Both the position numbers and the translations under genes were made by a program. The notes beneath the pieces were generated by a model. It ran no database searches and was not told where the DNA came from. It saw only the letters and a list, made by a program, of their open reading frames with translations. A stretch of 64,000 bases of DNA from SH-MAG3 sp035461245 (GTDB lineage: Bacteria; Gemmatimonadota; Gemmatimonadetes; Longimicrobiales; RSA9): assembly GCA_035461245.1 (NCBI GenBank), contig DATHVP010000082.1, positions 1 to 64,000 on the forward strand. The letters are read 5' to 3'. Below, piece by piece: positions 41,289 through 48,831 of the stretch (its first letter is position 1; each line of letters begins with the position of its first letter).

Positions 41289-41601
41289 CCGGGCCCTCGC
41301 CCTGCTCGGCATGGCGGCGCGCGCAGGCGCCGTCGTGCCGGGCACGGAGCGCGTCCGCGAGGCGGCGCGCTCCGGGACGCTCGTCTTTGCCCTGGTGGCG
41401 GACGACGCGTCGGACAACAGCCGTGGCAAGCTGGTGCCGCTGCTGGAAGCCAGGAACATCCCGTTCGCGCGGCAGTTCGCGCGGGTGGAACTCGGCGCCG
41501 CCATCGGGCGTGCGCCACTCAGTGCCGTCGGCGTGGTCGACAGGCCACTGGCGGATCGGCTGCAGTCGCTCCTTGAAGGAGCGGCCGGACAGCACAGGTG
41601 A
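41275..41601 (+). CDS. L7Ae-family YlxQ-like RNA-binding protein
   Basis: 108 residues. RALALLGMAARAGAVVPGTE and LVFALVADDASDNSRGKL fit the YlxQ/L30e-L7Ae group, normally found between nusA and infB. The usual companion ylxR (DUF448) is absent. ATG at 41275 overlaps the nusA end; its GGAGG sits too close for strong initiation, so coupling to nusA is likely. Confidence 0.78.
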   Translation: MARPDRALALLGMAARAGAVVPGTERVREAARSGTLVFALVADDASDNSRGKLVPLLEARNIPFARQFARVELGAAIGRAPLSAVGVVDRPLADRLQSLLEGAAGQHR

Positions 41602-41619
41602 AAGCTGGAACCACAGGAT

Positions 41620-44421
41620 ATGCGCGTTTACGAAGTAGCCAGAGAGTTCAAGGTCGAGGCGGAGAAGATGTTGACGATCCTCCGCGGTATGGGCGCACGT
41701 GTAACGTCCGAGGCGTCGCAGGTGGATGACGCCACGGTCGCGAAGCTGCGTGCCCGCCTCGAGCGGGAGCGCCGTGCCGGCCACACCGACCTGGAGGTAT
41801 CCCTCGAGGCCGTCGTCGAAGACGCGCAGCCGGCTGGCAAGCGGCGGCGCCGCCGCAAGGAAGACATCGTCGAGGAGCCGGCACCGGAGCCGGCTGAACC
41901 CGTGGCGGAGGCCGACTCCACGGCCGATGTCGCCGCTGATGCTGCCGACGCCATTGCCGCCGAAGCCGCCGAGGAGGCGGCCGCCGCCGGTGAGGATGTG
42001 GCGGAGGCCATAGACGAAGTGGCTGCCCGTCCGGAGGTGGAGGTCGTGGCTGCCGAGGCGCAGCCGGAAGCGCCCGAAGTGGAACCGGCCCCGGAGCCCG
42101 AGGAGGTGGCAGAGCCTGTCGCCGAGGCGCCGGAACCCGAGCCGGCTGCCGATGAGCCGGCCGCGGAACCTGAGGCGCCGGCCGAGCCCGCCCAGCCGCC
42201 CATCCAGCCGGTGGCTTCGGCGAAGCCGCTGGAGGACTCGCGGCCACGTAACGTGCCCACGGAGGCGCAGAAGCCGAAGTTGCGGCGGGCTGCGGAAGTC
42301 CTGGGCAAGACGCCGCCGCGCCAGTCGCCGTCACCGGCGGCGAGTGCCGCGCCGGGCGGCCAGGTCCGCATCCAGGCCGAGGGCTTCACGCCTGACGGCC
42401 GGCGCGCAGCCCCCAGCCAGTCGGCTGGCGCAGGCGCCAGTGCCGGCGGCGGTGCCGGCGGCAAGAAGGACCGGAAGAAGAAGAAGCAGCGGCGGGTGGA
42501 CCAGGACGCGGTGCAGGAGAACATCGCCCGCGTCATGAGCGAACTGAAGACGGGCGGCAAGAAGCGTCGCCACCGACGCGAGGAAGCGCCCGGCCGCGTC
42601 AGCATGGAGCAGGAGCGCCAGCGTCGCGCCGCCGAGGAAGCGACGACCGTTCGCGTGAACGAGTTCCTCACGGTGTCCGAGCTGTCCCAGGTCATTGACG
42701 TGCCGGCCACGCAGATCGTGGCCAGCGCCTTCAAGAACCTCGGCCTGATGGTCACCATCAACCAGCGGCTGGACTTCGACCAGATCGAACTGCTGCTGGA
42801 GGAGTTCGGCTTCCGGGCCGTGCGCGAGGAAGAGTACGCCGGCGAGGCGGAGGAAACGGAGACGCCGGACAAGCCGGAGGACCTGCAGCCTCGTCCGCCC
42901 ATCGTCACCATCATGGGCCACGTGGACCATGGTAAGACGTCGCTGCTGGACTACATCCGCAAGACGAACGTCATCGCGGGCGAGTCCGGCGGCATCACGC
43001 AGCACATCGGTGCGTACCACGTGGACCTGCAGGACGGCCGGTCCATCACGTTCCTGGACACGCCGGGCCACGCAGCATTCACGGCCATGCGCGCCCGTGG
43101 AGCGGAGTTGACGGACATCGTGGTGCTGGTGGTGGCGGCGGACGACTCGGTGATGCCGCAGACCATCGAGGCCATCAGCCACGCGAAGAACGCCGGCGTC
43201 CCCATCATCGTAGCCGTCAACAAGATCGACCTGCCGGGTGCCGACCCGTCGAAGATCAAGCAGGACCTGCTGCAGCAGGGCGTGGTCGTCGAGGAGTTCG
43301 GCGGCGACGTGCTTTCGGCGGACGTCAGCGCCAAGAAGGGCACCGGCGTGGACGACCTGCTGGACAAGATCCTGCTGCAGGCCGAGGTGCTGGACCTGAA
43401 GGCGAACCCGGACCGCGGTGCCCATGGCACGGTGGTCGAGGCCCAGCTGGACGTGGGCAAGGGTGCCGTCGCCACGGTACTGGTAACGAACGGCACGCTG
43501 AAGGTCGGTGACAGCTTCGTGTGTGGCCATTACGACGGCCGCATCCGCGCCATGCTCGACGAGCGAGGCAAGCCGGTCAACGAGGCGGGCCCGGGCATCC
43601 CGGTCCAGATCCTCGGTATCGCCGGCGTGCCGGGTGCCGGCGACGGGCTCATTGCCATGGACGCCGATCGCGCCAGCGAGATCTCCGGCACGCGCCAGCG
43701 GCTGGAGCGCGAGAAGCAGCTTCGCATCAAGAGCCGCGGCGTGAAGCTGACGGACATCAGCCGCATGCTGGCGGAAGGCAAGACGGCCACGCTGAACCTG
43801 ATCATCAAGGGCGACGTGGACGGCTCGGTGCAGGCGCTGTCGGACTCGCTGCTGCAGCTTGGCACCAGCGAGGTCAAGGTGGAGGTCATTCACCGCGGTG
43901 TCGGCGCCATCAACGAGTCGGACGTGCTGCTGGCGACGTCGGCGGGTGCTGTCGTCATCGGCTTCCACGTCCGGCCCACGGCGGAGGCACGCCAGGTCGC
44001 CGCCCGCGAGGGTGTGGACGTCAAGCTGTACAGCATCATCTACGAGGCCGTGGAGGATGTGCGCGCCGCGCTGGAGGGCATGCTGGCGCCGGAGGAGAAG
44101 GAGGTCCTGCTGGGCGTCGCCGAGGTCCGGCAGCTGTTCAAGGTGCCGCGGGTCGGCACCATCGCCGGCTGCTATGTCACCGAAGGCACCATCGAACGCA
44201 AGGGCCGCGTCCGCGTGGTCCGTGAGGCCGTCCAGGTGTACGAGGGCGAGCTGGGCAGCCTGAAGCGCTTCAAGGACGATGTCCGCGAGGTACGCGAGGG
44301 CTTCGAATGCGGCCTCAATGTCGAGGGCTTCAACGACATCAAGATCGGCGACCATATCGAGTGCTACCGCGTCGAGTCCGTGGCGCGGACGCTCGCCAGT
44401 TCGGCGAACGCGGACAAGTAG
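41620..44421 (+). CDS. infB: translation initiation factor IF-2
   Basis: 933 residues. An IF2N domain at the N-terminus (VYEVAREFKVEAEKMLTILR), a long Ala/Glu/Pro-rich linker (about 70-330), a second N-domain (LTVSELSQVIDVPATQIVAS) and then the GTPase with G1 GHVDHGKT at 433-440, DTPGHAAF, NKID and domains II-IV. Delivers fMet-tRNA to the 30S subunit. Confidence 0.98.
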   Translation: MRVYEVAREFKVEAEKMLTILRGMGARVTSEASQVDDATVAKLRARLERERRAGHTDLEVSLEAVVEDAQPAGKRRRRRKEDIVEEPAPEPAEPVAEADSTADVAADAADAIAAEAAEEAAAAGEDVAEAIDEVAARPEVEVVAAEAQPEAPEVEPAPEPEEVAEPVAEAPEPEPAADEPAAEPEAPAEPAQPPIQPVASAKPLEDSRPRNVPTEAQKPKLRRAAEVLGKTPPRQSPSPAASAAPGGQVRIQAEGFTPDGRRAAPSQSAGAGASAGGGAGGKKDRKKKKQRRVDQDAVQENIARVMSELKTGGKKRRHRREEAPGRVSMEQERQRRAAEEATTVRVNEFLTVSELSQVIDVPATQIVASAFKNLGLMVTINQRLDFDQIELLLEEFGFRAVREEEYAGEAEETETPDKPEDLQPRPPIVTIMGHVDHGKTSLLDYIRKTNVIAGESGGITQHIGAYHVDLQDGRSITFLDTPGHAAFTAMRARGAELTDIVVLVVAADDSVMPQTIEAISHAKNAGVPIIVAVNKIDLPGADPSKIKQDLLQQGVVVEEFGGDVLSADVSAKKGTGVDDLLDKILLQAEVLDLKANPDRGAHGTVVEAQLDVGKGAVATVLVTNGTLKVGDSFVCGHYDGRIRAMLDERGKPVNEAGPGIPVQILGIAGVPGAGDGLIAMDADRASEISGTRQRLEREKQLRIKSRGVKLTDISRMLAEGKTATLNLIIKGDVDGSVQALSDSLLQLGTSEVKVEVIHRGVGAINESDVLLATSAGAVVIGFHVRPTAEARQVAAREGVDVKLYSIIYEAVEDVRAALEGMLAPEEKEVLLGVAEVRQLFKVPRVGTIAGCYVTEGTIERKGRVRVVREAVQVYEGELGSLKRFKDDVREVREGFECGLNVEGFNDIKIGDHIECYRVESVARTLASSANADK

Positions 44422-44466
44422 CCGGCGCGGCCGGCCGGCCGCGTCGCCGGCGCGAGGGAGGTCAGT

Positions 44467-44748
44467 GTGGTGGTGGGCGTCATCGTCTGGGAGCTGGAGA
44501 TCCTCGGCGCCCAGTCGCTGAAGGACAAGCGCCGGGTGGTCAGCAGCCTGAAGGAACGGCTGCGATCGCGGTTCAAGGTCTCGGCGGCGGAAACGCGGCA
44601 TCAGGACCTCTGGCAGCGCGCCGAAATCGCGGTGGCCGTCGTCGGCGGGGAGCAGTACCACGTGACGGACGTGCTGGACTCGGCGGACCGCCTGGTGACG
44701 GGGGACATGAGGGCGAGGGTCATATCCGCGAGGCGGACCTACTACTGA
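44467..44748 (+). CDS. DUF503 (YlxP-like) protein
   Basis: 93 residues. VVGVIVWELEILGAQSLKDK and RVVSSLKERLRSRFKVSAAE are typical of YlxP, a small protein fixed between infB and rbfA in many bacteria; homologues have been linked to ribosome biogenesis. The GTG start follows GGGAGG. An intrinsic terminator lies just downstream. Confidence 0.9.
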   Translation: MVVGVIVWELEILGAQSLKDKRRVVSSLKERLRSRFKVSAAETRHQDLWQRAEIAVAVVGGEQYHVTDVLDSADRLVTGDMRARVISARRTYY

Positions 44749-44766
44749 GCCCGTGAATTGCAGCTG

Positions 44767-44793
44767 ACGGCCGCGCTTCGGTGCGGCCGTTTT
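44767..44793 (+). terminator. intrinsic terminator with UUCG tetraloop between ylxP and rbfA
   Basis: Eight perfect pairs (ACGGCCGC 44767-44774 with GCGGCCGT 44783-44790) extended by G-U and C-G pairs closing a TTCG loop (44777-44780), followed by TTTTC. This is a stable C(UUCG)G hairpin placed 18 bp after the ylxP stop and 20 bp before rbfA. Confidence 0.85.
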
Positions 44794-44813
44794 CTTGAGG
44801 GGGAGGGCAGGGC

Positions 44814-45293
44814 ATGGCGAAGAAGCGTGTGGCGCGGCTGAACGAACAGCTCAAGCGCGAACTGACGCAGCTGCTGCGGTTCGAGGTGAAGGACCCGCGC
44901 ATCGGACTCATCACCATCAACGACGTGGAGGTCACGCCCGACCTTTATCACGCCAAAGTCTTCTGGACAATGCAGGGCAGCGACGAAGAGCGCGACCAGG
45001 CACTGGAGGGGCTGCGTGCCGCCTCCGGGTTCCTGCGCGGCGAGCTCGGCCGCCGCATGCACATCCGGCGCGCGCCGGACCTGCACTTCGCCTTTGACAA
45101 CACGCTCGAGCATGCCATGCACATCGAGCGGTTGCTGAAGGAGGCGCGGACCAGCTCGCCGGAACCGGTGGACGACGACGTTGCCTCCGCCGGCGACGCT
45201 GGTTCGGCCGACGTCGCTGATTCCGACGATGTCGTGTCCCACGACGACGTCGCAGCCGACGAGCCTCGGCGTCCCGGCGGGCATGACGACTGA
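44814..45293 (+). CDS. rbfA: ribosome-binding factor A with acidic tail
   Basis: 159 residues. KH-type RbfA domain (1-115: RVARLNEQLKRELTQLLRFE, APDLHFAFDNTLEHAMHIERLL) for 30S maturation. The last ~40 residues are an Asp/Ala/Val-rich tail (VASAGDAGSADVADSDD) not found in short homologues. Overlaps truB by 11 bases. Confidence 0.94.
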   Translation: MAKKRVARLNEQLKRELTQLLRFEVKDPRIGLITINDVEVTPDLYHAKVFWTMQGSDEERDQALEGLRAASGFLRGELGRRMHIRRAPDLHFAFDNTLEHAMHIERLLKEARTSSPEPVDDDVASAGDAGSADVADSDDVVSHDDVAADEPRRPGGHDD

Positions 45294-46158
45294 CGTGCCG
45301 CTGGAAGGCGTGCTGCCCGTGGACAAGCCCATCGGGCCCACATCCCATGATGTAGTCGGCGCCGTCCGCCGTGCGTTGCGTACGCGCCGTGTCGGCCACA
45401 CCGGTACGCTGGACCCGTTCGCGTCGGGGTTGCTCCTGGTCTGCGTGGGCAGCGCCACGCGCATCGCCGAGTACCTCACCGGGCTGAACAAGCGCTACGC
45501 GGCCCAGGTGCGCCTCGGCGTGGCCACCGACACGGACGACGCCACCGGCGCTGTCCTGTCCGAGGCCGGTGCGACAGCCATCACGCGCGCTGCCGTCGAG
45601 GCCGTACTCGCCGGCATGACCGGCGACGTGCTGCAGCGGCCGCCGGCGTACTCGGCGAAGAAGGTGGCAGGCGAGCGTGCGTATGCCGCCGCGCGGGCCG
45701 GTCGCGCGCTGGAGCTGGAGCCGGTGCGCGTGCGCATCGACGAGCTGCGCATCACCGTGTTCGAGCCGCCCGTGCTGGAACTGGACGTGGCGTGCGGCAG
45801 CGGCACGTACATTCGGGCCATTGCCCGGGACCTGGGTGAGGCGCTGGGTGTGGGCGCTCACCTGAGCGCGCTTCGGCGGACGCGGGTGGGCGACCACGAC
45901 GTCGCGGGTGCCGTGCCCGTGGCCGAACTGGGCGATACCGACCGTGTGCGCGCCGCCATGATCCCTTCCGCCGACGCGCTGTCCGGCATGCCGAAGGTGA
46001 CGCTGGACGAGGGGCAACTGGCGCATATCCGCCATGGCCGGCCGGTAAAGGCAGCACCGGGCGACGACGGCGTAGTCGCCCTCGTCGCGTCGGGCACCCT
46101 CGTCGCCATCGGCCAGCGCACCGGCGACGTGATCCGCCCGCGCAAGGTGATGGCATGA
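45283..46158 (+). CDS. truB: tRNA pseudouridine(55) synthase
   Basis: 291 residues. Modifies U55 of the T-loop. Catalytic Asp44 in GHTGTLDPFASGLL; PVDKPIGPTSHDVV, QRPPAYSAKKVAGERAY and GSGTYIRAIARDLG follow. ATG at 45283 lies within the end of rbfA. Stop overlaps the ribF start (ATGA). Confidence 0.97.
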   Translation: MTTDVPLEGVLPVDKPIGPTSHDVVGAVRRALRTRRVGHTGTLDPFASGLLLVCVGSATRIAEYLTGLNKRYAAQVRLGVATDTDDATGAVLSEAGATAITRAAVEAVLAGMTGDVLQRPPAYSAKKVAGERAYAAARAGRALELEPVRVRIDELRITVFEPPVLELDVACGSGTYIRAIARDLGEALGVGAHLSALRRTRVGDHDVAGAVPVAELGDTDRVRAAMIPSADALSGMPKVTLDEGQLAHIRHGRPVKAAPGDDGVVALVASGTLVAIGQRTGDVIRPRKVMA

Positions 46159-47063
46159 GCACGGCGGCTCCCAGTGTCGTCACTGTCGGCACGTTCGACG
46201 GCGTGCACCGCGGCCACTGGCAGGTGCTGGAGGCGCTGGCCCGTGCGGCGCACCAGCATGACGCGCGCAGTGTGCTGGTCACGTTCGACCCGCACCCGCT
46301 GCGCATCGTACGGCCGGAGGCCGCCCCGCCGCTCCTCAGCACGCCCGCCGAGAAGATGGAGATCCTCGCCCAGGCCGACATTGACCGCGTCGCGTTCCTG
46401 CGCTTCACCAGGGAACTCGCGGCGTTCTCGCCCGAGACGTTCGTCGAGAAGGTGCTCATCGGCCGGTTCAACATGGTGCACCTGGTCATCGGGTACGACC
46501 ACGGCTTCGGCCGCGGCCGCTCCGGCGACGTGGAGACGCTGAAGGAGATCGGTGCGCGCATGGGCTTCGGCGTGGACGTCGTGGCACCGGTGGACGACGG
46601 CTCGGAGCCGGTATCGTCGTCGCGCATCCGCCGCGCACTCCAGGACGGCGACGTCGCCGCGGCCGCCCGCGGGCTCGGCCGGCCGTATTCGGTGACGGGG
46701 ACGGTGGTGCGCGGCGAGGGTGCGGGGCGGAAGTTGGGCTTTCCCACGGCGAACCTGGACGTGGGCAGCAGCGACAAGCTCATCCCCCGCGAGGGCATCT
46801 ACGCCGTGCGCGCGGCGCTGCGGGACCGCATCGTGGACGGCGTGCTGCACCTGGGCCCGCGGCCGACGTTCGCCGGGCTGCCGCCGTCGGTGGAGCTGCA
46901 CATCTTCGATTTCGACGGCGACCTCTACGGCCACCGCATCCGCGTGGACTTCATCGAGCGGATCCGCGACATCGCCGCGTTTACGTCGGTGGATGGTCTG
47001 GTACGCGCCATGGCGGCGGACTGCGAGGAGGGACGGCGGCTGCTGGCGGAACGGGGGGCGTGA
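46155..47063 (+). CDS. ribF: bifunctional riboflavin kinase/FAD synthetase
   Basis: 302 residues. N-terminal adenylyltransferase domain with VGTFDGVHRGHWQVL and YDHGFGRGRSGD; C-terminal flavokinase domain with VRGEGAGRKLGFPTANLD and HIFDFDGDLYG. Makes FMN and FAD. ATGA overlap with truB. Confidence 0.97.
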   Translation: MSTAAPSVVTVGTFDGVHRGHWQVLEALARAAHQHDARSVLVTFDPHPLRIVRPEAAPPLLSTPAEKMEILAQADIDRVAFLRFTRELAAFSPETFVEKVLIGRFNMVHLVIGYDHGFGRGRSGDVETLKEIGARMGFGVDVVAPVDDGSEPVSSSRIRRALQDGDVAAAARGLGRPYSVTGTVVRGEGAGRKLGFPTANLDVGSSDKLIPREGIYAVRAALRDRIVDGVLHLGPRPTFAGLPPSVELHIFDFDGDLYGHRIRVDFIERIRDIAAFTSVDGLVRAMAADCEEGRRLLAERGA

Positions 47064-47067
47064 GGTC

Positions 47068-47365
47068 ATGCGACCTGGAGGCAGCTCGCGCCTGGTCGCC
47101 GCGCTGGCCTTGAGGATGCCCGCTTTCAATCACGGGCTGATCGGGGACACCATCTGGTTCTCGGAGATGGCCGGCGGCCGCTTTGGGCCCTGACGACGCG
47201 GTGTGGCTCAGGCTGTCCGCCGCGGAGCCGGGAACGGAGTCCGATTGGCTGGTTCTCGATTCCGGGCTGAACGCCGTCGGGCGTGCACGGATGCCCGGCA
47301 ACGTGCTGTCGGCCTCGTATCTGCCCGACGGGCGGTGGTGGGTTACGGGTGGAGCACGTACGAAC
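47068..47365 (+). pseudogene. frameshifted remnant of a beta-propeller-like protein
   Basis: From ATG 47068 the frame gives a fragment ending FNHGLIGDTIWFSEMAGGRF; the sense then continues in another frame near 47185 (DDAVWLRLSAAEPGTESDWL, MPGNVLSASYLPDGRWW) before losing similarity at about 47365. The repeated Trp/Asp strand pattern looks like propeller blades. Probably a decayed 3' part of a larger gene. Confidence 0.5.
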
Positions 47366-47537
47366 CACGGCCATGCGATTGCTGCGGACACACCCACTGC
47401 GCGCCGCCGATGCCCTGCAACTCGCCGCGGCCCTGGCCTGGGCGCCGGCTCCCGCCGGCGACGTCTTCGTCACACTGGACGAGCGCCTCGCCACGGCGGC
47501 GACGCTGGAAGGGTTCACGGTGCTGCCGGCGGATTGA
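47366..47537 (+). pseudogene. remnant of a PIN-domain (VapC-type) toxin C-terminus
   Basis: The frame from about 47366 reads RTHPLRAADALQLAAALAWA and FVTLDERLATAATLEGFTVL, the typical last third of VapC-type PIN nucleases, including the late acidic residues (AADALQ, LDER). The N-terminal two thirds and any antitoxin are missing, so it is not expected to be functional. Confidence 0.65.
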
Positions 47538-47539
47538 GG

Positions 47540-47950
47540 TCAGGCGTCCGGTGGTCGCACTCCCAGTACCAGTTCCTCGAACAACTCATCCAGCGCCCTG
47601 GCCGGGTCGGCGCAGAGGCCGGAGTGCACTGGGGAACTCTGGAGCACGTCGGACCGTGGCGCGCTGAGCCAGTGGAACCGCTCGGAGGTCGGCAGCAGGG
47701 CGATGGGGCCGGCATCGGTGTCGCCCCGGCAGACGGCCGCCATGGAGCGGATGTAGCGAGCCAGCAGCTCGGTGTCGAGGTCGGGGGCCAGGGCCCGGAG
47801 GGCGGCCTCGTCGCTGATGGCGCGCATTGCCAGGAACTCGGCGGTGCGGGCGTGCAGCGTGACGCCCACATTGACGAACGCGCCAACGTGGACATGGGGC
47901 ACGACCCGGAGCACGGCGAAGCTGTACGGGACCAGCGGGGCAGCGCTCAT
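47540..47950 (-). CDS. DUF3037 protein partnered with a HipA-like kinase
   Basis: 136 residues. YSFAVLRVVPHVHVGAFVNV and GVTLHARTAEFL match the DUF3037 start; no catalytic motif is evident. Its ATG overlaps the stop of the HipA-like gene (ATGA). DUF3037 and HipA-like genes commonly occur as a pair in other genomes, so a joint function is likely but unknown. Confidence 0.85.
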   Translation of the reverse strand: MSAAPLVPYSFAVLRVVPHVHVGAFVNVGVTLHARTAEFLAMRAISDEAALRALAPDLDTELLARYIRSMAAVCRGDTDAGPIALLPTSERFHWLSAPRSDVLQSSPVHSGLCADPARALDELFEELVLGVRPPDA

Positions 47951-48780
47951 CGCCGTGCCCTCACGGGTACGGGTGGCTGCGCCAGCGCGACGACGCGGGC
48001 TTCCGCGGCCGCGGTCACAAAATGGCGAGGCGCCTCGAGGCGGGCGGCAAGGAATTCGACGTAGCGATGTCGTGCGTCATCCGGTGACCCGAACTCGCCG
48101 CGGAGGAGGCGGTCCGCCAGCAACCCGTCGGGCACACGTCGCATGATATCCTCCAACACTGCGCGGGGCAGGCGGGCCGTGCAATCGACGTCGGCGGCCT
48201 CGAGGTCCTGGGCATGCGTCAGCAGCACGTGGTCCTTCACGAGGGGAAAGGGCGCGCGGGCCCGCTCCGGCGTGGCAGACGGCCAGTCATGGTGCACGTA
48301 CAGCGCCGCGCCATGGTCAATCAGCCAGACGCGGCGGTCGTGCACCAGCAGGTTGGTGTTGCGGTGCGAGCGGTCGGGGTTCAGCACGAAGGCGTCCAGC
48401 CACACGATCCGGGCCGCCACCTCCGGCGTCACCAGGTCGCCAGCGGCGGCCAGGGCGAAGTTGAACGCGCCGTCCAGGTAGCGCAGCCCCACGTTGATGC
48501 CGTGGCTGGCGCGGAGCAGGTCCTGGATCTCGGGATCCGGTTCACCGGTGCCAAAGGACGGCAGCAGGTCCACCGCGGCCAGGTCCGGCGCGTCCAGGCC
48601 CAGCGCCCGGGCCATGGAGCCCACGACGATCTCCGCGATGAGGGCCTTGGGCCCCTGGCCGGCGCCGCGGAACTTGACGACATACAGCCCGTCGTCGGTG
48701 TCCACGATAGCCGGCAGCGAGCCCCCCTCCCGGAGGGGCTGGATGTAGCGGAGCGCGGTGAGCGTTGGCAGTGCGTGCAT
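47947..48780 (-). CDS. HipA-like kinase family protein
   Basis: 277 residues. Resembles the small HipA-type kinase family rather than the full toxin: DDGLYVVKFRGAGQGPKALI supplies the ATP-binding Lys, ARIVWLDAFVLNPDRSHRNT and NLLVHDRRVWLIDHGAAL look like the catalytic Asp/Asn loop and the metal-binding Asp. No HipB-type helix-turn-helix antitoxin is present; the partner is DUF3037. Possible toxin-antitoxin, host-defence or regulatory kinase. Confidence 0.82.
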   Translation of the reverse strand: MHALPTLTALRYIQPLREGGSLPAIVDTDDGLYVVKFRGAGQGPKALIAEIVVGSMARALGLDAPDLAAVDLLPSFGTGEPDPEIQDLLRASHGINVGLRYLDGAFNFALAAAGDLVTPEVAARIVWLDAFVLNPDRSHRNTNLLVHDRRVWLIDHGAALYVHHDWPSATPERARAPFPLVKDHVLLTHAQDLEAADVDCTARLPRAVLEDIMRRVPDGLLADRLLRGEFGSPDDARHRYVEFLAARLEAPRHFVTAAAEARVVALAQPPVPVRARR

Positions 48781-48815
48781 GGGGCAGTATACTTGCCGGC
48801 ATTCCGACTCCACAA
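48765..48815. promoter_or_regulatory. divergent promoter pair sharing a palindromic -10
   Basis: On +: TTGGCA (48765-48770), 17 bp, TATACT (48788-48793), for the TPR gene. On -: TTGTGG (48815-48810), 18 bp, TATACT (48791-48786), for the HipA-like gene, whose message would start at or next to its ATG. Both -10s use the palindrome AGTATACT (48786-48793), so polymerase cannot occupy both at once. Confidence 0.5.
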
Positions 48816-48831
48816 TTCCACCGCGCGTACC

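Noticed and set aside
38634..41504. Very long open frame on the minus strand (956 codons)
   Set aside because: It is antisense to the histone-like gene, rimP and nusA; low-complexity, no recognisable domain. High GC leaves shadow frames open.
42331..44661. Minus-strand open frame of 776 codons across infB
   Set aside because: Shadow of infB on the opposite strand; His/Arg-rich translation typical of antisense to GC-rich genes.
47366..47537. Functional VapC toxin
   Set aside because: Only the C-terminal third of the PIN domain is present, with no start region, no first acidic residues and no antitoxin.
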